In this document: piece after piece, positions 8,576 to 17,633 of the stretch | Layout of the letters: each line of letters begins with the position of its first letter | Numbering within the stretch: position 1 is the first letter of the stretch | Assembly (NCBI RefSeq): GCF_016093545.1 | Contig: NZ_JADKYX010000027.1 | Span: 1-64,000, forward strand | DNA from: Massilia rhizosphaerae | GTDB taxonomy: Bacteria; Pseudomonadota; Gammaproteobacteria; Burkholderiales; Burkholderiaceae_D | Direction of reading: 5' to 3' | Length of the DNA: 64,000 bases | Program-made: the position numbers and the translations under genes | The notes under the pieces: generated by a model | The model's input: the letters and a program-made list of their open reading frames with translations, nothing else | Databases searched by the model: none | Told to the model about the DNA's origin: nothing

Positions 8576-10816
8576 TCAGCGCCTGATGTTGGCTTCCGCC
8601 GCGGCAGCCAGGATGTCCGCCAGCTGCGTCGTGTTGACCGGCTTGACGAGGTAATGATCGAACCCGGCGGCCGTCGACGCGTCGCGGTCCTGCTGGCGGC
8701 CGTAGCCCGTCATTGCGATGAGGGTCGCGCCGTTGGCCTGCGGCAGCATGCGCAAGCGACGCGCCAGTTCGTTGCCGTCGAAGTCGGGCAGGCCGATGTC
8801 GAGCAGGCAGACTTCCGGCACGAACGTCTTCGCCAGCTCCAATGCGTCGGTGGCGGAGTACGCGACTTCCACGCGGTGGCCGCCGGAACGGAGGAACAGC
8901 TGCAGCGTGTGCACGGCGTCGACGTTGTCGTCCACGAGCAGGATGCGCAGCGGTACGCCGCCGTCGCCCTGTTCGTCGCCGACGACGGGCGCCGGCGCCA
9001 GCACGACGTCCTGCGTGTAGCGGGGCAGCCGCACGGTGAACGTGGACCCCTTGCCGAGGCCGGGGCTGTAGGCCTTCACCTCGCCGCCGTGCAGTTCCAC
9101 GAGGCTCTTCACGAGCGCGAGGCCGAGACCGAGGCCGCCCTGCGAGCGATCCGGCGTGCGCTCGGCCTGGGTGAACAGGTCGAACACGCGCTCGACGAGG
9201 CCGGGCTCCATGCCGATGCCGTCGTCGGCCACCGTCAGCACGTAGTCGTTGCCGTCGGCGTCCAGGCGCAGGTGGAGGGTGCCGCCTTCCGGCGTGTACT
9301 TGGTGGCGTTGTTGAGCAGGTTCGCGCACACCTGCACGAGGCGCTTGTGGTCGCCCTTCACGTACGCGGGCTGGGGTGGCAGCTCGATCACGACGCGGTG
9401 CCGGCGCGCCGCGATCAGCGGGCGGATCTGCTCGGCCGCGTCGTCGACGACGCGCTTGAAGTCCAGCACCTGGGTCGACAGCGACACGAGGCCGCGCGTG
9501 ACGCGCGACACGTCCAGCAGGTCGTCGACGAGGCTCGTCATGTGGTCGACCTGGCGCACGATGATGGAACAGGTCTGGGTGATCTGGGCGTTATCGGAGT
9601 GCAGCAGCTTGAGCAGGTGGGCGCCCGTGCTGATCGGCGCCAGCGGGTTGCGCAGCTCGTGCGCGAGCATCGCGAGGAATTCGTCCTTCCTCTGGTCGGC
9701 GGCGCGCAGCTCGCGCTCGGCCAGCGAGCGCGCCATTTCCTTTTTCTGCAACGCGGCCGCCATGCGGTCCAGCGCCTGCGCCAGGTTGCCGATCTCCTCG
9801 TGGCCGTAGCCGATGCCGGAGCGCGCCTCGAGGTCGCCGGCGGCGATGCGCTCGGCGGTGCCCATCAGCTTGCGCACGCGCTGCACGATCAGCACGTCGC
9901 CGACGAGCCAGGCGGCCAGCAGCGCGAGCAGCGTCGTCGCGCCCAGGCCGAGCAGGGACATCATCTGGTCGTGGCGCGCGGCCGACAGGATCGTCTCGGT
10001 GGGGATGCCGATGGTGACCGTGTATTCGGTCAGCGACGGGGCGCCCACGCGGGCGAAGGTGTGCAGGCGCTCGATGCCGTCCTCGCCGCGGATCGTCACG
10101 GCGCGCTGGCCGGCCGTGTTCATTGCTTCCAGCGTGGCGGGCGACAGCTTGGTGCCGAAATAGCGCTCCGGATCGGGGCGGCGCGAGATGATCTTGCCGC
10201 CCGCGTCCGCCGTCGCCAGGATGGAGCCGGGCGGCAGGTTGATGTCGTTGACGAAGGTGTCCAGGCCTTCCAGGTCCATCGCCGCGAACACGACGGCCAG
10301 CACTTTGCCGCTGCGGTCGATGACGGGGTAGGTGAGGTTGATCGTGTGCTTCTTGATGACGCGGCCGAACACGTAGTCGCCGGCGATGAAGCGGCGTTCC
10401 GAGATGGCGCGGCGGAAGTGGGTGCGGTCGCCCAGGTTGACGGGATGCAGCAGCGGCACGGCGCTGCACGTCACGTCGCCGTTGAGCTGGATGAGGCCGA
10501 AGTTGACGAAGCCCTCGTTGCGATCGAGGACGTCGGACAGCAGCGACGTGCACTTGGCGGTGTCGCCCATCAGGTCGGGAACGCTGGCCAGGTCGACCAG
10601 GATCTGGCGCGCGCCCTCGATCGACTGGGCTTCGTTGGCGGCCGCCATGCCCGTCAGGCGGCGCAGGTTTTCTTCCGATGCCTTGATGGCATGTTCACGT
10701 TCGCGGACCCCGGACAGGATCGTCATCACCGCCAGCGGCGTGATCGCCAGCGCCACCAGCAACATGAGCCGGCTGCGCAGGCTGTTCAGCCGGAAGCGGC
10801 TCAAGCCAGATGTCAT
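8576..10816 (-). CDS. Membrane hybrid sensor histidine kinase with periplasmic Cache domain
   Basis: 746 residues. TM1 is about 15-36 and TM2 about 284-308, enclosing a double-Cache-like periplasmic sensor (HFRRAISERRFIAGDYVFG, INLTYPV). HAMP follows at about 310-362, HisKA with His386 in LAHELRNPLAP, HATPase_c with N-box NLLNNATKYTPEGG, DDGIGM and GLGLGLALVKSLVELHGG, and a C-terminal receiver with Asp673 in CLLDIGLPDFDG. No Hpt domain is present, so phosphate would have to pass to a separate partner. It starts 5 bp after the upstream aminotransferase-fold gene and is probably co-transcribed with it. Ligand unknown; Cache domains commonly bind small organic acids or amino acids. Confidence 0.93.
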   Translation of the reverse strand: MTSGLSRFRLNSLRSRLMLLVALAITPLAVMTILSGVREREHAIKASEENLRRLTGMAAANEAQSIEGARQILVDLASVPDLMGDTAKCTSLLSDVLDRNEGFVNFGLIQLNGDVTCSAVPLLHPVNLGDRTHFRRAISERRFIAGDYVFGRVIKKHTINLTYPVIDRSGKVLAVVFAAMDLEGLDTFVNDINLPPGSILATADAGGKIISRRPDPERYFGTKLSPATLEAMNTAGQRAVTIRGEDGIERLHTFARVGAPSLTEYTVTIGIPTETILSAARHDQMMSLLGLGATTLLALLAAWLVGDVLIVQRVRKLMGTAERIAAGDLEARSGIGYGHEEIGNLAQALDRMAAALQKKEMARSLAERELRAADQRKDEFLAMLAHELRNPLAPISTGAHLLKLLHSDNAQITQTCSIIVRQVDHMTSLVDDLLDVSRVTRGLVSLSTQVLDFKRVVDDAAEQIRPLIAARRHRVVIELPPQPAYVKGDHKRLVQVCANLLNNATKYTPEGGTLHLRLDADGNDYVLTVADDGIGMEPGLVERVFDLFTQAERTPDRSQGGLGLGLALVKSLVELHGGEVKAYSPGLGKGSTFTVRLPRYTQDVVLAPAPVVGDEQGDGGVPLRILLVDDNVDAVHTLQLFLRSGGHRVEVAYSATDALELAKTFVPEVCLLDIGLPDFDGNELARRLRMLPQANGATLIAMTGYGRQQDRDASTAAGFDHYLVKPVNTTQLADILAAAAEANIRR

Positions 10817-10821
10817 CTTAT

Positions 10822-11991
10822 CTATCTTTTACCTGCCGCCACGCGGGCGGCAAACGCATCACCAAATTCGATTATCCTGCGGATTCCTTCGCGCAAGGTC
10901 GGCACATCGTCCGAAATATAGCCGAGTCGGACATGGCCCGGCTCGCCCAGCGCCTCGCCGGGCATGACGGCCACATTCTTTTCCTCGAGCAGCGCTTCGG
11001 CGAAACCGACCGTGTCCAGCGTCAGGCTGCGCACGTCTCCCCACAGGTACGGACCGGACGCCGGCGCGCGCATGACGATCCAGGGGACCTCGGCAAACAG
11101 CCGCACCACGAGGTCGCGCCGTTCACGGTAGTCCGCCATCATCGCGCGCGGCGCGCCGGTCGCGAATGCGACGACGGCGGCCACTTGCGACAAATGCGGC
11201 GCGGCGGCCGTGATCGGACCTTGCAGCGTCTGCATCGCGTCGACCACTTCGGCGGGCGCCAGCGCGAAGCCGACCCGCCAGCCCATCATGGCATAGCTCT
11301 GCGATGCCGAAAACAGCGTGACCACGCCCGTATTCCGCCAGTCGCACAATGCCGCCAGGCTGGTGTGCCCGCCGTCGAAGATCAGGTGTTCGTAGCTCTC
11401 GTCCACGATCACCCTGGCCCCGATGCGCTCCACCCATGCACGAAGGTGTTCCAGTTCCCGGCGAGTGTACACCTTGCCGGTGGGATTGTGCGGGTTATTG
11501 ATGATGACGATGTCGGGTTGGCCGAGGCCGTCCAGCAGCGCGGGCGTGATTTCCTCGGGCAGATCGACGAGGATGGGGCGCAGGCCGAGCAGTTGTGACG
11601 TAGCAACATACGCCGGCCAATGCGGTTTGAAGACGAGGACGGTGTCGCCCGGGTCGCTGATCGTGTACAGGGCTTCGTACAGGCCCTGCTTGGCGCCGTT
11701 GGTGACGATGATCTCGTCGGGCCCGGCCTCGATGCCGTTTTCCGTCCGCAGCTTGGCCGCCAGCCGCGTGCGCACGTCGAGCGCGCCGGTCACGCCCGTG
11801 TAGGGCATGATGCGCTCGCGCTCGATGGCCTGCGCCACCGCGTCCAGCACGGGGCGAGGCGCCGGGAAGTGCGAGATTGCGATCGAGAAGTCGATGACGG
11901 GCTGGCCCTCGTTGCGCATGGCTTCCACGCGCCCGTGCATGGCGGTGGTGGCGAGGGGACGGGAGGAAGCGATCCGGGCTGAAATTTTCAT
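10822..11991 (-). CDS. Fold-type I aminotransferase-like protein lacking the PLP lysine
   Basis: 389 residues with the complete aspartate-aminotransferase-type layout: NPHNPTGK with Asn169, VDESYEH with Asp197 and Tyr200, and GWRVGF with Arg239. The position that normally holds the Schiff-base lysine, in the S-x-S-K-(S/T)-(Y/F)-A-M-x-G-W-R motif, is Gln231 (SASQSYAMMGWR, codon CAG). No alternative Lys lies near the motif. If the sequence is right, the protein cannot carry out ordinary transamination, although it could still bind PLP or a substrate. It is followed after 5 bp by a Cache-domain hybrid kinase, so a ligand-binding or sensory role is conceivable. A single A-to-C change would explain the replacement. 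Confidence 0.88.
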   Translation of the reverse strand: MKISARIASSRPLATTAMHGRVEAMRNEGQPVIDFSIAISHFPAPRPVLDAVAQAIERERIMPYTGVTGALDVRTRLAAKLRTENGIEAGPDEIIVTNGAKQGLYEALYTISDPGDTVLVFKPHWPAYVATSQLLGLRPILVDLPEEITPALLDGLGQPDIVIINNPHNPTGKVYTRRELEHLRAWVERIGARVIVDESYEHLIFDGGHTSLAALCDWRNTGVVTLFSASQSYAMMGWRVGFALAPAEVVDAMQTLQGPITAAAPHLSQVAAVVAFATGAPRAMMADYRERRDLVVRLFAEVPWIVMRAPASGPYLWGDVRSLTLDTVGFAEALLEEKNVAVMPGEALGEPGHVRLGYISDDVPTLREGIRRIIEFGDAFAARVAAGKR

Positions 11992-12191
11992 TTGTTGTTC
12001 TCTTGGGAAGGTTGTTATTGAAAAGTCATGCTGCGCGGTGCTACGGCTGGGTGTTTCCTGATTGTACTAAAACGGTGAAACGATGCCGCACGCGTGGAAA
12101 ATAGATTAAGGGAAATCGGCGCCGGGCGCGGGCGCCGTGCGGCGCGGTATTCTGGTACGGTGCCTGCAACGAGACCATGCGGGAGGACACC

Positions 12192-12548
12192 ATGCAGCAA
12201 TCCATCGTACGCACCTTCAAGCAAGTGACGGTCGCCGAGCAGGCGCGCATCGAGTTGCTGGCCGCCGGTGTCGAGCCGGACGACGTCGCGATCGACGTCC
12301 GCATCGACGAGAGCGGACCCGTGCAAGGCAATTTCACGGTCGGCGACGCGCCCGGCGTGACGGGCAAGACGGCCTATTCGCACACCTTCGCGCCGGTGGC
12401 GCAGGAGGACGTGCACGACTGCCAGGTCACGGTGTTCGCGGCCGACGCCGCGCTGGCAGCACGGGCCGCCGCCATCCTCGACCGGCTCGGCGGGCACGAC
12501 CCGGACCCGGCCGCCGCCGCCCTCGCCGCTCGCCGGACGCGCCACTGA
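12192..12548 (+). CDS. Small hypothetical protein, possible general-stress fold
   Basis: 118 residues. The ATG at 12192 is chosen because GGGAGGA lies 5-11 bp upstream; an in-frame ATG 15 nt earlier lacks this site. The N-terminal part (FKQVTVAEQARIELLAAGVEPDDVAIDVRIDESG) has the beta-alpha-beta pattern of general-stress-protein 17M/YflT-like domains, a short strand followed by an A-x-x-A helix and G-(V/F)-x-x-D-D. The similarity is only visual. The Ala-rich C terminus probably forms a helix. It lies 56 bp before pncA and may be co-transcribed with it. Function unknown. Confidence 0.75.
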   Translation: MQQSIVRTFKQVTVAEQARIELLAAGVEPDDVAIDVRIDESGPVQGNFTVGDAPGVTGKTAYSHTFAPVAQEDVHDCQVTVFAADAALAARAAAILDRLGGHDPDPAAAALAARRTRH

Positions 12549-12604
12549 GTTTGCGCGACAATGGGATATCGCGGCAGCATGCCGCCGCCATCCGGAGAAT
12601 GCGT

Positions 12605-13210
12605 ATGAGCGCGATCCACCTCGACAAGGGCGACGCCCTGCTCGTGATCGACATGCAGGCCGACTTCCTGCCCGGCGGCGCGCTGGGCGTGGCGGGCGGC
12701 CACGAAGTCGTCGCCCCCATCAATCACCTGATCGCCTTGTTCCGCGCGCAAGGCCTGCCCATCTTCGCGTCGCGCGACTGGCACCCGCAGGACCACTGCT
12801 CGTTCCGGGCCCAGGGCGGACCGTGGCCGCCGCATTGCGTGGCCGGCACGCCGGGCGCCGGATTCGCGGCCGAACTGGCGCTGCCGGACGACGCCATCGT
12901 CGTCTCGAAGGCCACGACGGCCGGCGCCGACGCCTATTCCGCGTTCGGCGGCACCGACCTGGCCGCGCAGTTGCGCGAACGGGGCGTGGAACGCGTGACG
13001 GTGGTGGGCCTCGCCACCGATTACTGCGTGCTGAACACCGTGACGGATGCGCTGGAAGAGGGCTTCACGACGCTGATCGTGCCGGAAGCGATGCGCGCCG
13101 TGGACGTGCAGCCGGGCGACGGCCGGCGCGCGCTCGACCGCATGGTGGCGCGCGGCGCGGTGCCGGTGCGGCTGGGCGAGATCGGGATGGTGGCGTTGTC
13201 GGTCGCCTGA
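12605..13210 (+). CDS. pncA: Nicotinamidase
   Basis: 201 residues. It hydrolyses nicotinamide to nicotinate and ammonia in the NAD salvage pathway (cytosol). The catalytic triad of the family is present: Asp16 in VIDMQADF, Lys102 in VVSKATT and Cys141 in ATDYCVLNT. The metal-binding D-W-H-P...H block is DWHPQDHCSF. AYSAF and the GLATDYCV cis-peptide region are also conserved. The ATG at 12605 fits the usual N terminus, a few residues longer than the E. coli enzyme. The upstream small gene may share its transcript. Confidence 0.94.
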   Translation: MSAIHLDKGDALLVIDMQADFLPGGALGVAGGHEVVAPINHLIALFRAQGLPIFASRDWHPQDHCSFRAQGGPWPPHCVAGTPGAGFAAELALPDDAIVVSKATTAGADAYSAFGGTDLAAQLRERGVERVTVVGLATDYCVLNTVTDALEEGFTTLIVPEAMRAVDVQPGDGRRALDRMVARGAVPVRLGEIGMVALSVA

Positions 13211-13233
13211 GGCGGCAGGGCGCGCCGTCGTCG

Positions 13234-14733
13234 TCACGTCAACAGCACCAGATGTCCCGCGATGTCGCGGCCGTGGTCGCGGCGCAGCGTGGCGCCTGCC
13301 GTCGCCACGACCCGGAACCCGGCGTCGATCGCCGTGCGCGTCACGTACTCCAGCGCATGCGCGAACCGGTTCGACGGCTGGATCGCATAGCCGCCTTCGC
13401 CGGCATCGTCCAGCGCCTCGCACGACAACGCGAACAGCCCGCCCGCGCGCAGCGCGTGGCGCACGCGCGCGAACAATGGCGCCAGGTCGCCGATGTACAC
13501 GAGCACGTCGGCCGCGACGACGAGGTCGCAGCAGGCGCCGCGCGGCGCGAGCCAGTCGACGATGTCGGCGCACGCCAGGTCATCGTACAGGCCCAGTTCC
13601 GCCGCCTTGTCCAGCATGCGCTGCGACAGGTCGATGCCCGTGACGTGCCGCGCCAGCGGGCGCAGGAAAGGCGCGCACAGGCCCGTGCCGCAGCCGAGGT
13701 CCAGCGCCGAGCGCACCGGCGCCGCCGCCAGGTGCGGACGCACCAGCGCATCCAGCAACGCCGGCGTGCGGTAGCCGAGGACGTCGACGAGGTGGCGGTC
13801 GAAGCGGCCGGCATACTGGTCGAACAGGCTTTTCACGTAGTCGGCCGGCGCGGCGTCCGGCTGGTCGCCTTCGCCCAGCGCGGCCAGCGCGAAGCGGATG
13901 TCGTTCGCGTCCGCGCCCAGCGCGAGGGCACGGCGGTAGGCCGCGACGGCCGCGTCGCGCTGGCCCAGCGCACGCAGCGTGTTGGCCCGGTAATGCTCGG
14001 CCAGGGCGTAGTCGGGCCGCAGGGCGAGCGCCCGCTCGTAGCTGTGAAGTGCGCCGGCGAGGTCGCCCGATTTCTTGAGCGCCGCGCCGCGCGCGCACCA
14101 GGTCTCGGCCTGCGGCGCCAGGGCCAGGGCGCGGTCGTAGGCGTCGCCGGCGGCCGCGTGGCGGTCCAGCGCCTGCAGCGCGTGGCCCAGCGCGACGAAG
14201 GCGTCGGCATATGCGGGCCGCGCCGCCAGCGCCTGCTCGGCGCTCGCGGCCGCGTCGGCGTGGCGTCCCAGGTCGTGCAGCACGATGGCCCGGTGGCACC
14301 ACGCCTGCGCCAGCGCCGGGGAAAGGCCGAGGGCGCGCTCGTAGCTGTCCAGGGCGTCCTGCAGGCGGCCCAGCCGGCGCAGCGTGTTGCCGCGGTTGTC
14401 CCACGCGAGCGCATAGGCCGGGTCGAGGCGCAGCGACGTCTCGTAGCAGGCCAGCGCGGCGTCGGCGCGGCCCAGGTCCTGCAGCGCGGCCCCCAGGTTG
14501 CAGTGGGCGCGCGCCTGGTGCGGATCGACGCGCAGCGCGTCCTCGATCAGCTCGACGGCGCGCGCGGGCCGGCCGCGCTGGCGCTCGATCACGCCCAGCA
14601 GGTGCAGCGCGTCGAACTGGCGCGGCGCGCTCGCGAGCACGCGCTCGTACATGGCCTGCGCCTCGTCGAACCGGCCCTGCTGGTGCAACCGCACGGCCTG
14701 GCCCAGCAGGCCGGCCACGTCGTCCATCGTCAC
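13234..14733 (-). CDS. TPR-repeat protein with C-terminal class I SAM methyltransferase domain
   Basis: 499 residues. About nine tetratricopeptide repeats fill residues 1-300, each with the A-x-x-x-Y-x-x-A-L pattern at 34-residue spacing. Residues about 325-490 form a Rossmann methyltransferase: motif I is ALDLGCGTGLCAPFL, followed by VTGIDLSQRMLDKA, then ADVLVYIGDL. The frame can start at a GTG at 14733 (TGGAG 7 nt upstream) or an ATG two codons later. It begins 2 nt after the stop of the molybdopterin-subunit gene and is therefore probably the third gene of that operon. Target unknown; such fusions often modify proteins or small acceptors bound by the TPR surface. Confidence 0.88.
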   Translation of the reverse strand: MTMDDVAGLLGQAVRLHQQGRFDEAQAMYERVLASAPRQFDALHLLGVIERQRGRPARAVELIEDALRVDPHQARAHCNLGAALQDLGRADAALACYETSLRLDPAYALAWDNRGNTLRRLGRLQDALDSYERALGLSPALAQAWCHRAIVLHDLGRHADAAASAEQALAARPAYADAFVALGHALQALDRHAAAGDAYDRALALAPQAETWCARGAALKKSGDLAGALHSYERALALRPDYALAEHYRANTLRALGQRDAAVAAYRRALALGADANDIRFALAALGEGDQPDAAPADYVKSLFDQYAGRFDRHLVDVLGYRTPALLDALVRPHLAAAPVRSALDLGCGTGLCAPFLRPLARHVTGIDLSQRMLDKAAELGLYDDLACADIVDWLAPRGACCDLVVAADVLVYIGDLAPLFARVRHALRAGGLFALSCEALDDAGEGGYAIQPSNRFAHALEYVTRTAIDAGFRVVATAGATLRRDHGRDIAGHLVLLT

Positions 14734-14735
14734 GC

Positions 14736-16997
14736 TCAGCTCCAGGACAGGTCGGCTTTCGCGAGCGGCAGCTCGCGCACCCGCTTGCCGGTGGCGGCGA
14801 AGATCGCGTTGCAGACGGCCGGCGCGAGCGGCGGCAGCGCCGGTTCGCCCAGGCCCGTGACGGGGTAGTCCGTCTTGAGGAAGTGCGCTTCGACCTTCGT
14901 CGGCGTGTCGGGCATGCGCAGCAGCGGGTAGTCGTGGAAGTTGCTCTGCACGATGCGGCCCTTGTCGATGTCGAGCGCCGGGTACATCAGGGTCGACAGG
15001 CCGTCGATCACGGCGCCCTGCACCTGGTTCTCGGCGCCGGACAGATTCACGATCTGGGCGCCGACGTCCGCGACGACGACGACGCGGTCCACGTGCAGCC
15101 GGCCTTCCTTAGCCACGGTCACCTCGGCCACTTCCGCCACATAGCCACGGTGGCTGAAGTGGAACGCGATGCCGGCGCCCTGGCCCCGCGCGAATTGCCG
15201 TTGCCCCCAGCCGGACCGCTCGGCCACGGCCTGCAGCACGTTGCGCATGCGCCCCACGTTGTACGGCACGCTCCGTTCGCCGGTACCGGCCACGAGGTCC
15301 TTGTCGCCCAACAGGTCGAGGCGGAACGCGAGCGGATCGCGCCCCGCCGCGTGGGCCAGCTCGTCGATGAAGCTGTGGAACACCCATGCGAACACATTGC
15401 TGCCCGGCGCGCGCCACGGACCCATCGGGATGCGGCATTCGAGCGGGGTCTGTTCGATCAGGCAGTCGGCGACCCAGCGGCCGGGGAATTCGTCGCCCGA
15501 CAGGTTGCCGCCGCTGCCCGGCTGCAGCACGCTGGCCGTGCCGCCGTCGCTTTCCTTTTTCTTGACGCGGTTGGCGAACGTGACGAAGTGGTCGTGCCAC
15601 GCGACGACCTTGCCCTGCGCATCGACGCCGCCGCGCAGGAAGTGGAAGCCGCCGGCGCGGAAGTGGTCGTGCTGCAGGTCGTCCTCGCGCGTCCACGTCA
15701 GCTTGACGGGCGCGTCGACCTTCTGTGCGATCGCGGCCGCCTCGACGATGAAGTCGGACGACAGCCGCCGCCCGAACCCGCCGCCGCTGCGCGTGATGTG
15801 CAGGATGATCTTGTCTTTCGGGATGTTGCAGGTCGAGGCCACGAGCGCCTGGCCCGCGCCCGGATTCTGCGTGGGCGCCCACAGTTCCAGCGTGCCTTCG
15901 CGAGGCTTGAACCACGCCGTGCAGTTCTGCGGTTCCATGCTCGCGTGCGAGATGAACGGATAGACGTAGTTCGCCGCCACCGTGCGCGCGGCGCCGGCCA
16001 GCGCCGCATCGACGTCGCCATCCTTGCGCATGACGGCGGCGCCGGGCTGGCCGCTCGCGGCCTGCGCCTGGGCGACGAAGCCCGTCCAGCTGTGCTCCGC
16101 GCCTTCGCCTTCGTCCCACGTCACCCGCAGTTGTTTGCGGGCGCGGAACGCGTTCCACGTCGAATCGGCGACGATCGCCACGCCGGGCCGCAGGCCGTGC
16201 AGGTTCTCCGTGCCCTCGACGATGAACGCCGCCTTCACGCCCGGCATGCGCTTGACGGCGTCCAGGTTCGCCTCGACGGGGCGGCCGCCCGGCACGGGGC
16301 ATTTCACGTACGTCGCGTACAGCATGCCCGGCAAGCGCGTATCGATGCCGAACAGCGGCTTTCCCGCGACGACGAGCGCGTTGTCGACGCCGCCCACGCG
16401 CGTGCCCAGCAGGCGGTACGTGGCCGGATCCTTGAGTACGACGTCGGCGGCCGGCGGGACGGGCAGGGCGGACGCGGTGCGCACCAGCGCGCCGTAGCCC
16501 AGCCTGCGGCCGCTGGCGCCGTGCACGACGGCGCCGTGCTCCGCGCGGCACTCGGGCGCCGGCACGTTCCACGTTTGCGCGGCCGCTTGCACGAGCATCG
16601 TGCGCGCCGTGGCGCCCAGGCGGTGGAAGTTGTCGTAGTTGGCCGGCGTCGACGTCGAGCCGCCGGCGCCCTGCGAACCATAGACCGGATTCAGGTCGCC
16701 CTGCACGACGCGGACCGTCTTCCAGTCCACGTCGAGCTCCTCCGCCAGCACCATCGGCAGCGACGTCTTGATGCCCTGGCCGATTTCCGGCTGCTTGGAG
16801 ACGAGCGTCACGCGGCCGTCCGTGCCGATGCGGATGAAGGCGTTCGGGACGAAGTCGCCGGCGGCGCCGTCGGCCCGGCCGGTGCCGGGCAGCGCGGCGA
16901 TCGCGCCGCCCGCCTGCACGCCGAGCAGCAGGGCCGCGCCGGCGCCGGCCGACGTGCCGAGGAAGCGGCGGCGCGCGGGGGACACGGGGCGGTTCAT
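14736..16997 (-). CDS. Molybdopterin-binding subunit of an isoquinoline-1-oxidoreductase-like hydroxylase
   Basis: 753 residues. The N terminus is a Tat signal (RRRFLGTSAGAGAALLLGVQAG), so the enzyme is exported folded to the periplasm. The body shows the large-subunit features of xanthine-dehydrogenase-family enzymes: EIGQGIKTSLPMVLAEEL, GGSTST, GGGFGRRL and ENQVQGAVIDGL. The ATG at 16997 overlaps the stop of the upstream 2Fe-2S gene as ATGA, indicating coupled translation. The two-gene order (small Fe-S subunit, then Mo subunit without a FAD subunit) matches IorAB-type aldehyde or N-heterocycle hydroxylases using a membrane electron acceptor. Substrate unknown. Confidence 0.92.
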   Translation of the reverse strand: MNRPVSPARRRFLGTSAGAGAALLLGVQAGGAIAALPGTGRADGAAGDFVPNAFIRIGTDGRVTLVSKQPEIGQGIKTSLPMVLAEELDVDWKTVRVVQGDLNPVYGSQGAGGSTSTPANYDNFHRLGATARTMLVQAAAQTWNVPAPECRAEHGAVVHGASGRRLGYGALVRTASALPVPPAADVVLKDPATYRLLGTRVGGVDNALVVAGKPLFGIDTRLPGMLYATYVKCPVPGGRPVEANLDAVKRMPGVKAAFIVEGTENLHGLRPGVAIVADSTWNAFRARKQLRVTWDEGEGAEHSWTGFVAQAQAASGQPGAAVMRKDGDVDAALAGAARTVAANYVYPFISHASMEPQNCTAWFKPREGTLELWAPTQNPGAGQALVASTCNIPKDKIILHITRSGGGFGRRLSSDFIVEAAAIAQKVDAPVKLTWTREDDLQHDHFRAGGFHFLRGGVDAQGKVVAWHDHFVTFANRVKKKESDGGTASVLQPGSGGNLSGDEFPGRWVADCLIEQTPLECRIPMGPWRAPGSNVFAWVFHSFIDELAHAAGRDPLAFRLDLLGDKDLVAGTGERSVPYNVGRMRNVLQAVAERSGWGQRQFARGQGAGIAFHFSHRGYVAEVAEVTVAKEGRLHVDRVVVVADVGAQIVNLSGAENQVQGAVIDGLSTLMYPALDIDKGRIVQSNFHDYPLLRMPDTPTKVEAHFLKTDYPVTGLGEPALPPLAPAVCNAIFAATGKRVRELPLAKADLSWS

Positions 16998-17473
16998 GCC
17001 TTGTCCTTTCGCTGGTCCGCGATCTCGGCCGCCCGGTGGATGCCGGCGCGGATGCGTACATAAGTCGCGCAGCGGCACAGATTGCCGGCCATCGCGTCGT
17101 CGATCTGGGCGTCGGTCGGGTGCGGGTGCTGTTTCAGCAGGGCGCACGCCGTCATGATCTGGCCGGCCTGGCAATAGCCGCACTGCGGCACGTCCAGTTC
17201 CGTCCAGGCCTGCTGCAGCGGATGCATGGCATGCTTGTCGAGGCCCTCGATGGTCGTGATGCGGCGCTTGCCGATGCGGCCGACCGGCAGCTGGCAGGCG
17301 CGCGCCGGCTGGCCGTTCACGTGCACGGTGCAGGCCCCGCAGGCGCCCACGCCGCAACCGTATTTTGTGCCGACGAGACCCAGGGTATCGCGCAGCGCCC
17401 ACAGCAGCGGCGTATCCGCTTCGACGTCGACGGCGTGGGCCTTGCCGTTCACGTGCAGTGTGTATTTACTCAT
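16994..17473 (-). CDS. (2Fe-2S)-binding subunit of the molybdenum hydroxylase
   Basis: 159 residues. Residues 1-75 are a plant-type ferredoxin fold with Cys40, Cys45, Cys48 and Cys60 (GCGVGACGACTVHVNG). Residues 80-150 are the all-helical second cluster domain with Cys98, Cys101, Cys133 and Cys135 (QCGYCQAGQ and NLCRC). This is the standard small subunit of xanthine-dehydrogenase-family enzymes. The ATG at 17473 is preferred over an upstream in-frame extension of 186 codons that reads antisense through the diguanylate cyclase gene. It has no signal peptide and probably rides on the Tat signal of its partner encoded directly downstream. Confidence 0.93.
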   Translation of the reverse strand: MSKYTLHVNGKAHAVDVEADTPLLWALRDTLGLVGTKYGCGVGACGACTVHVNGQPARACQLPVGRIGKRRITTIEGLDKHAMHPLQQAWTELDVPQCGYCQAGQIMTACALLKQHPHPTDAQIDDAMAGNLCRCATYVRIRAGIHRAAEIADQRKDKA

Positions 17474-17633
17474 GTTTCGTGCTTGTTGTCGTGTGCCGGA
17501 CCTGAACTGTGCAATGCTAAACCAAACAGCCCCGTCAAGACCAAGGGAATCGACGTTGCGCTGCACATTGGTCGAAATCCAAGCGGTATGACATACTGGT
17601 ACGGCCCGATGCGTAGCGGCACCGCCGACCCAT

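Noticed and set aside
14211..17063. 950-codon plus-strand open frame
   Set aside because: Antisense to the molybdopterin subunit and TPR-methyltransferase genes; Arg/Ala/Gly-rich with no domain, typical shadow of high-GC genes.
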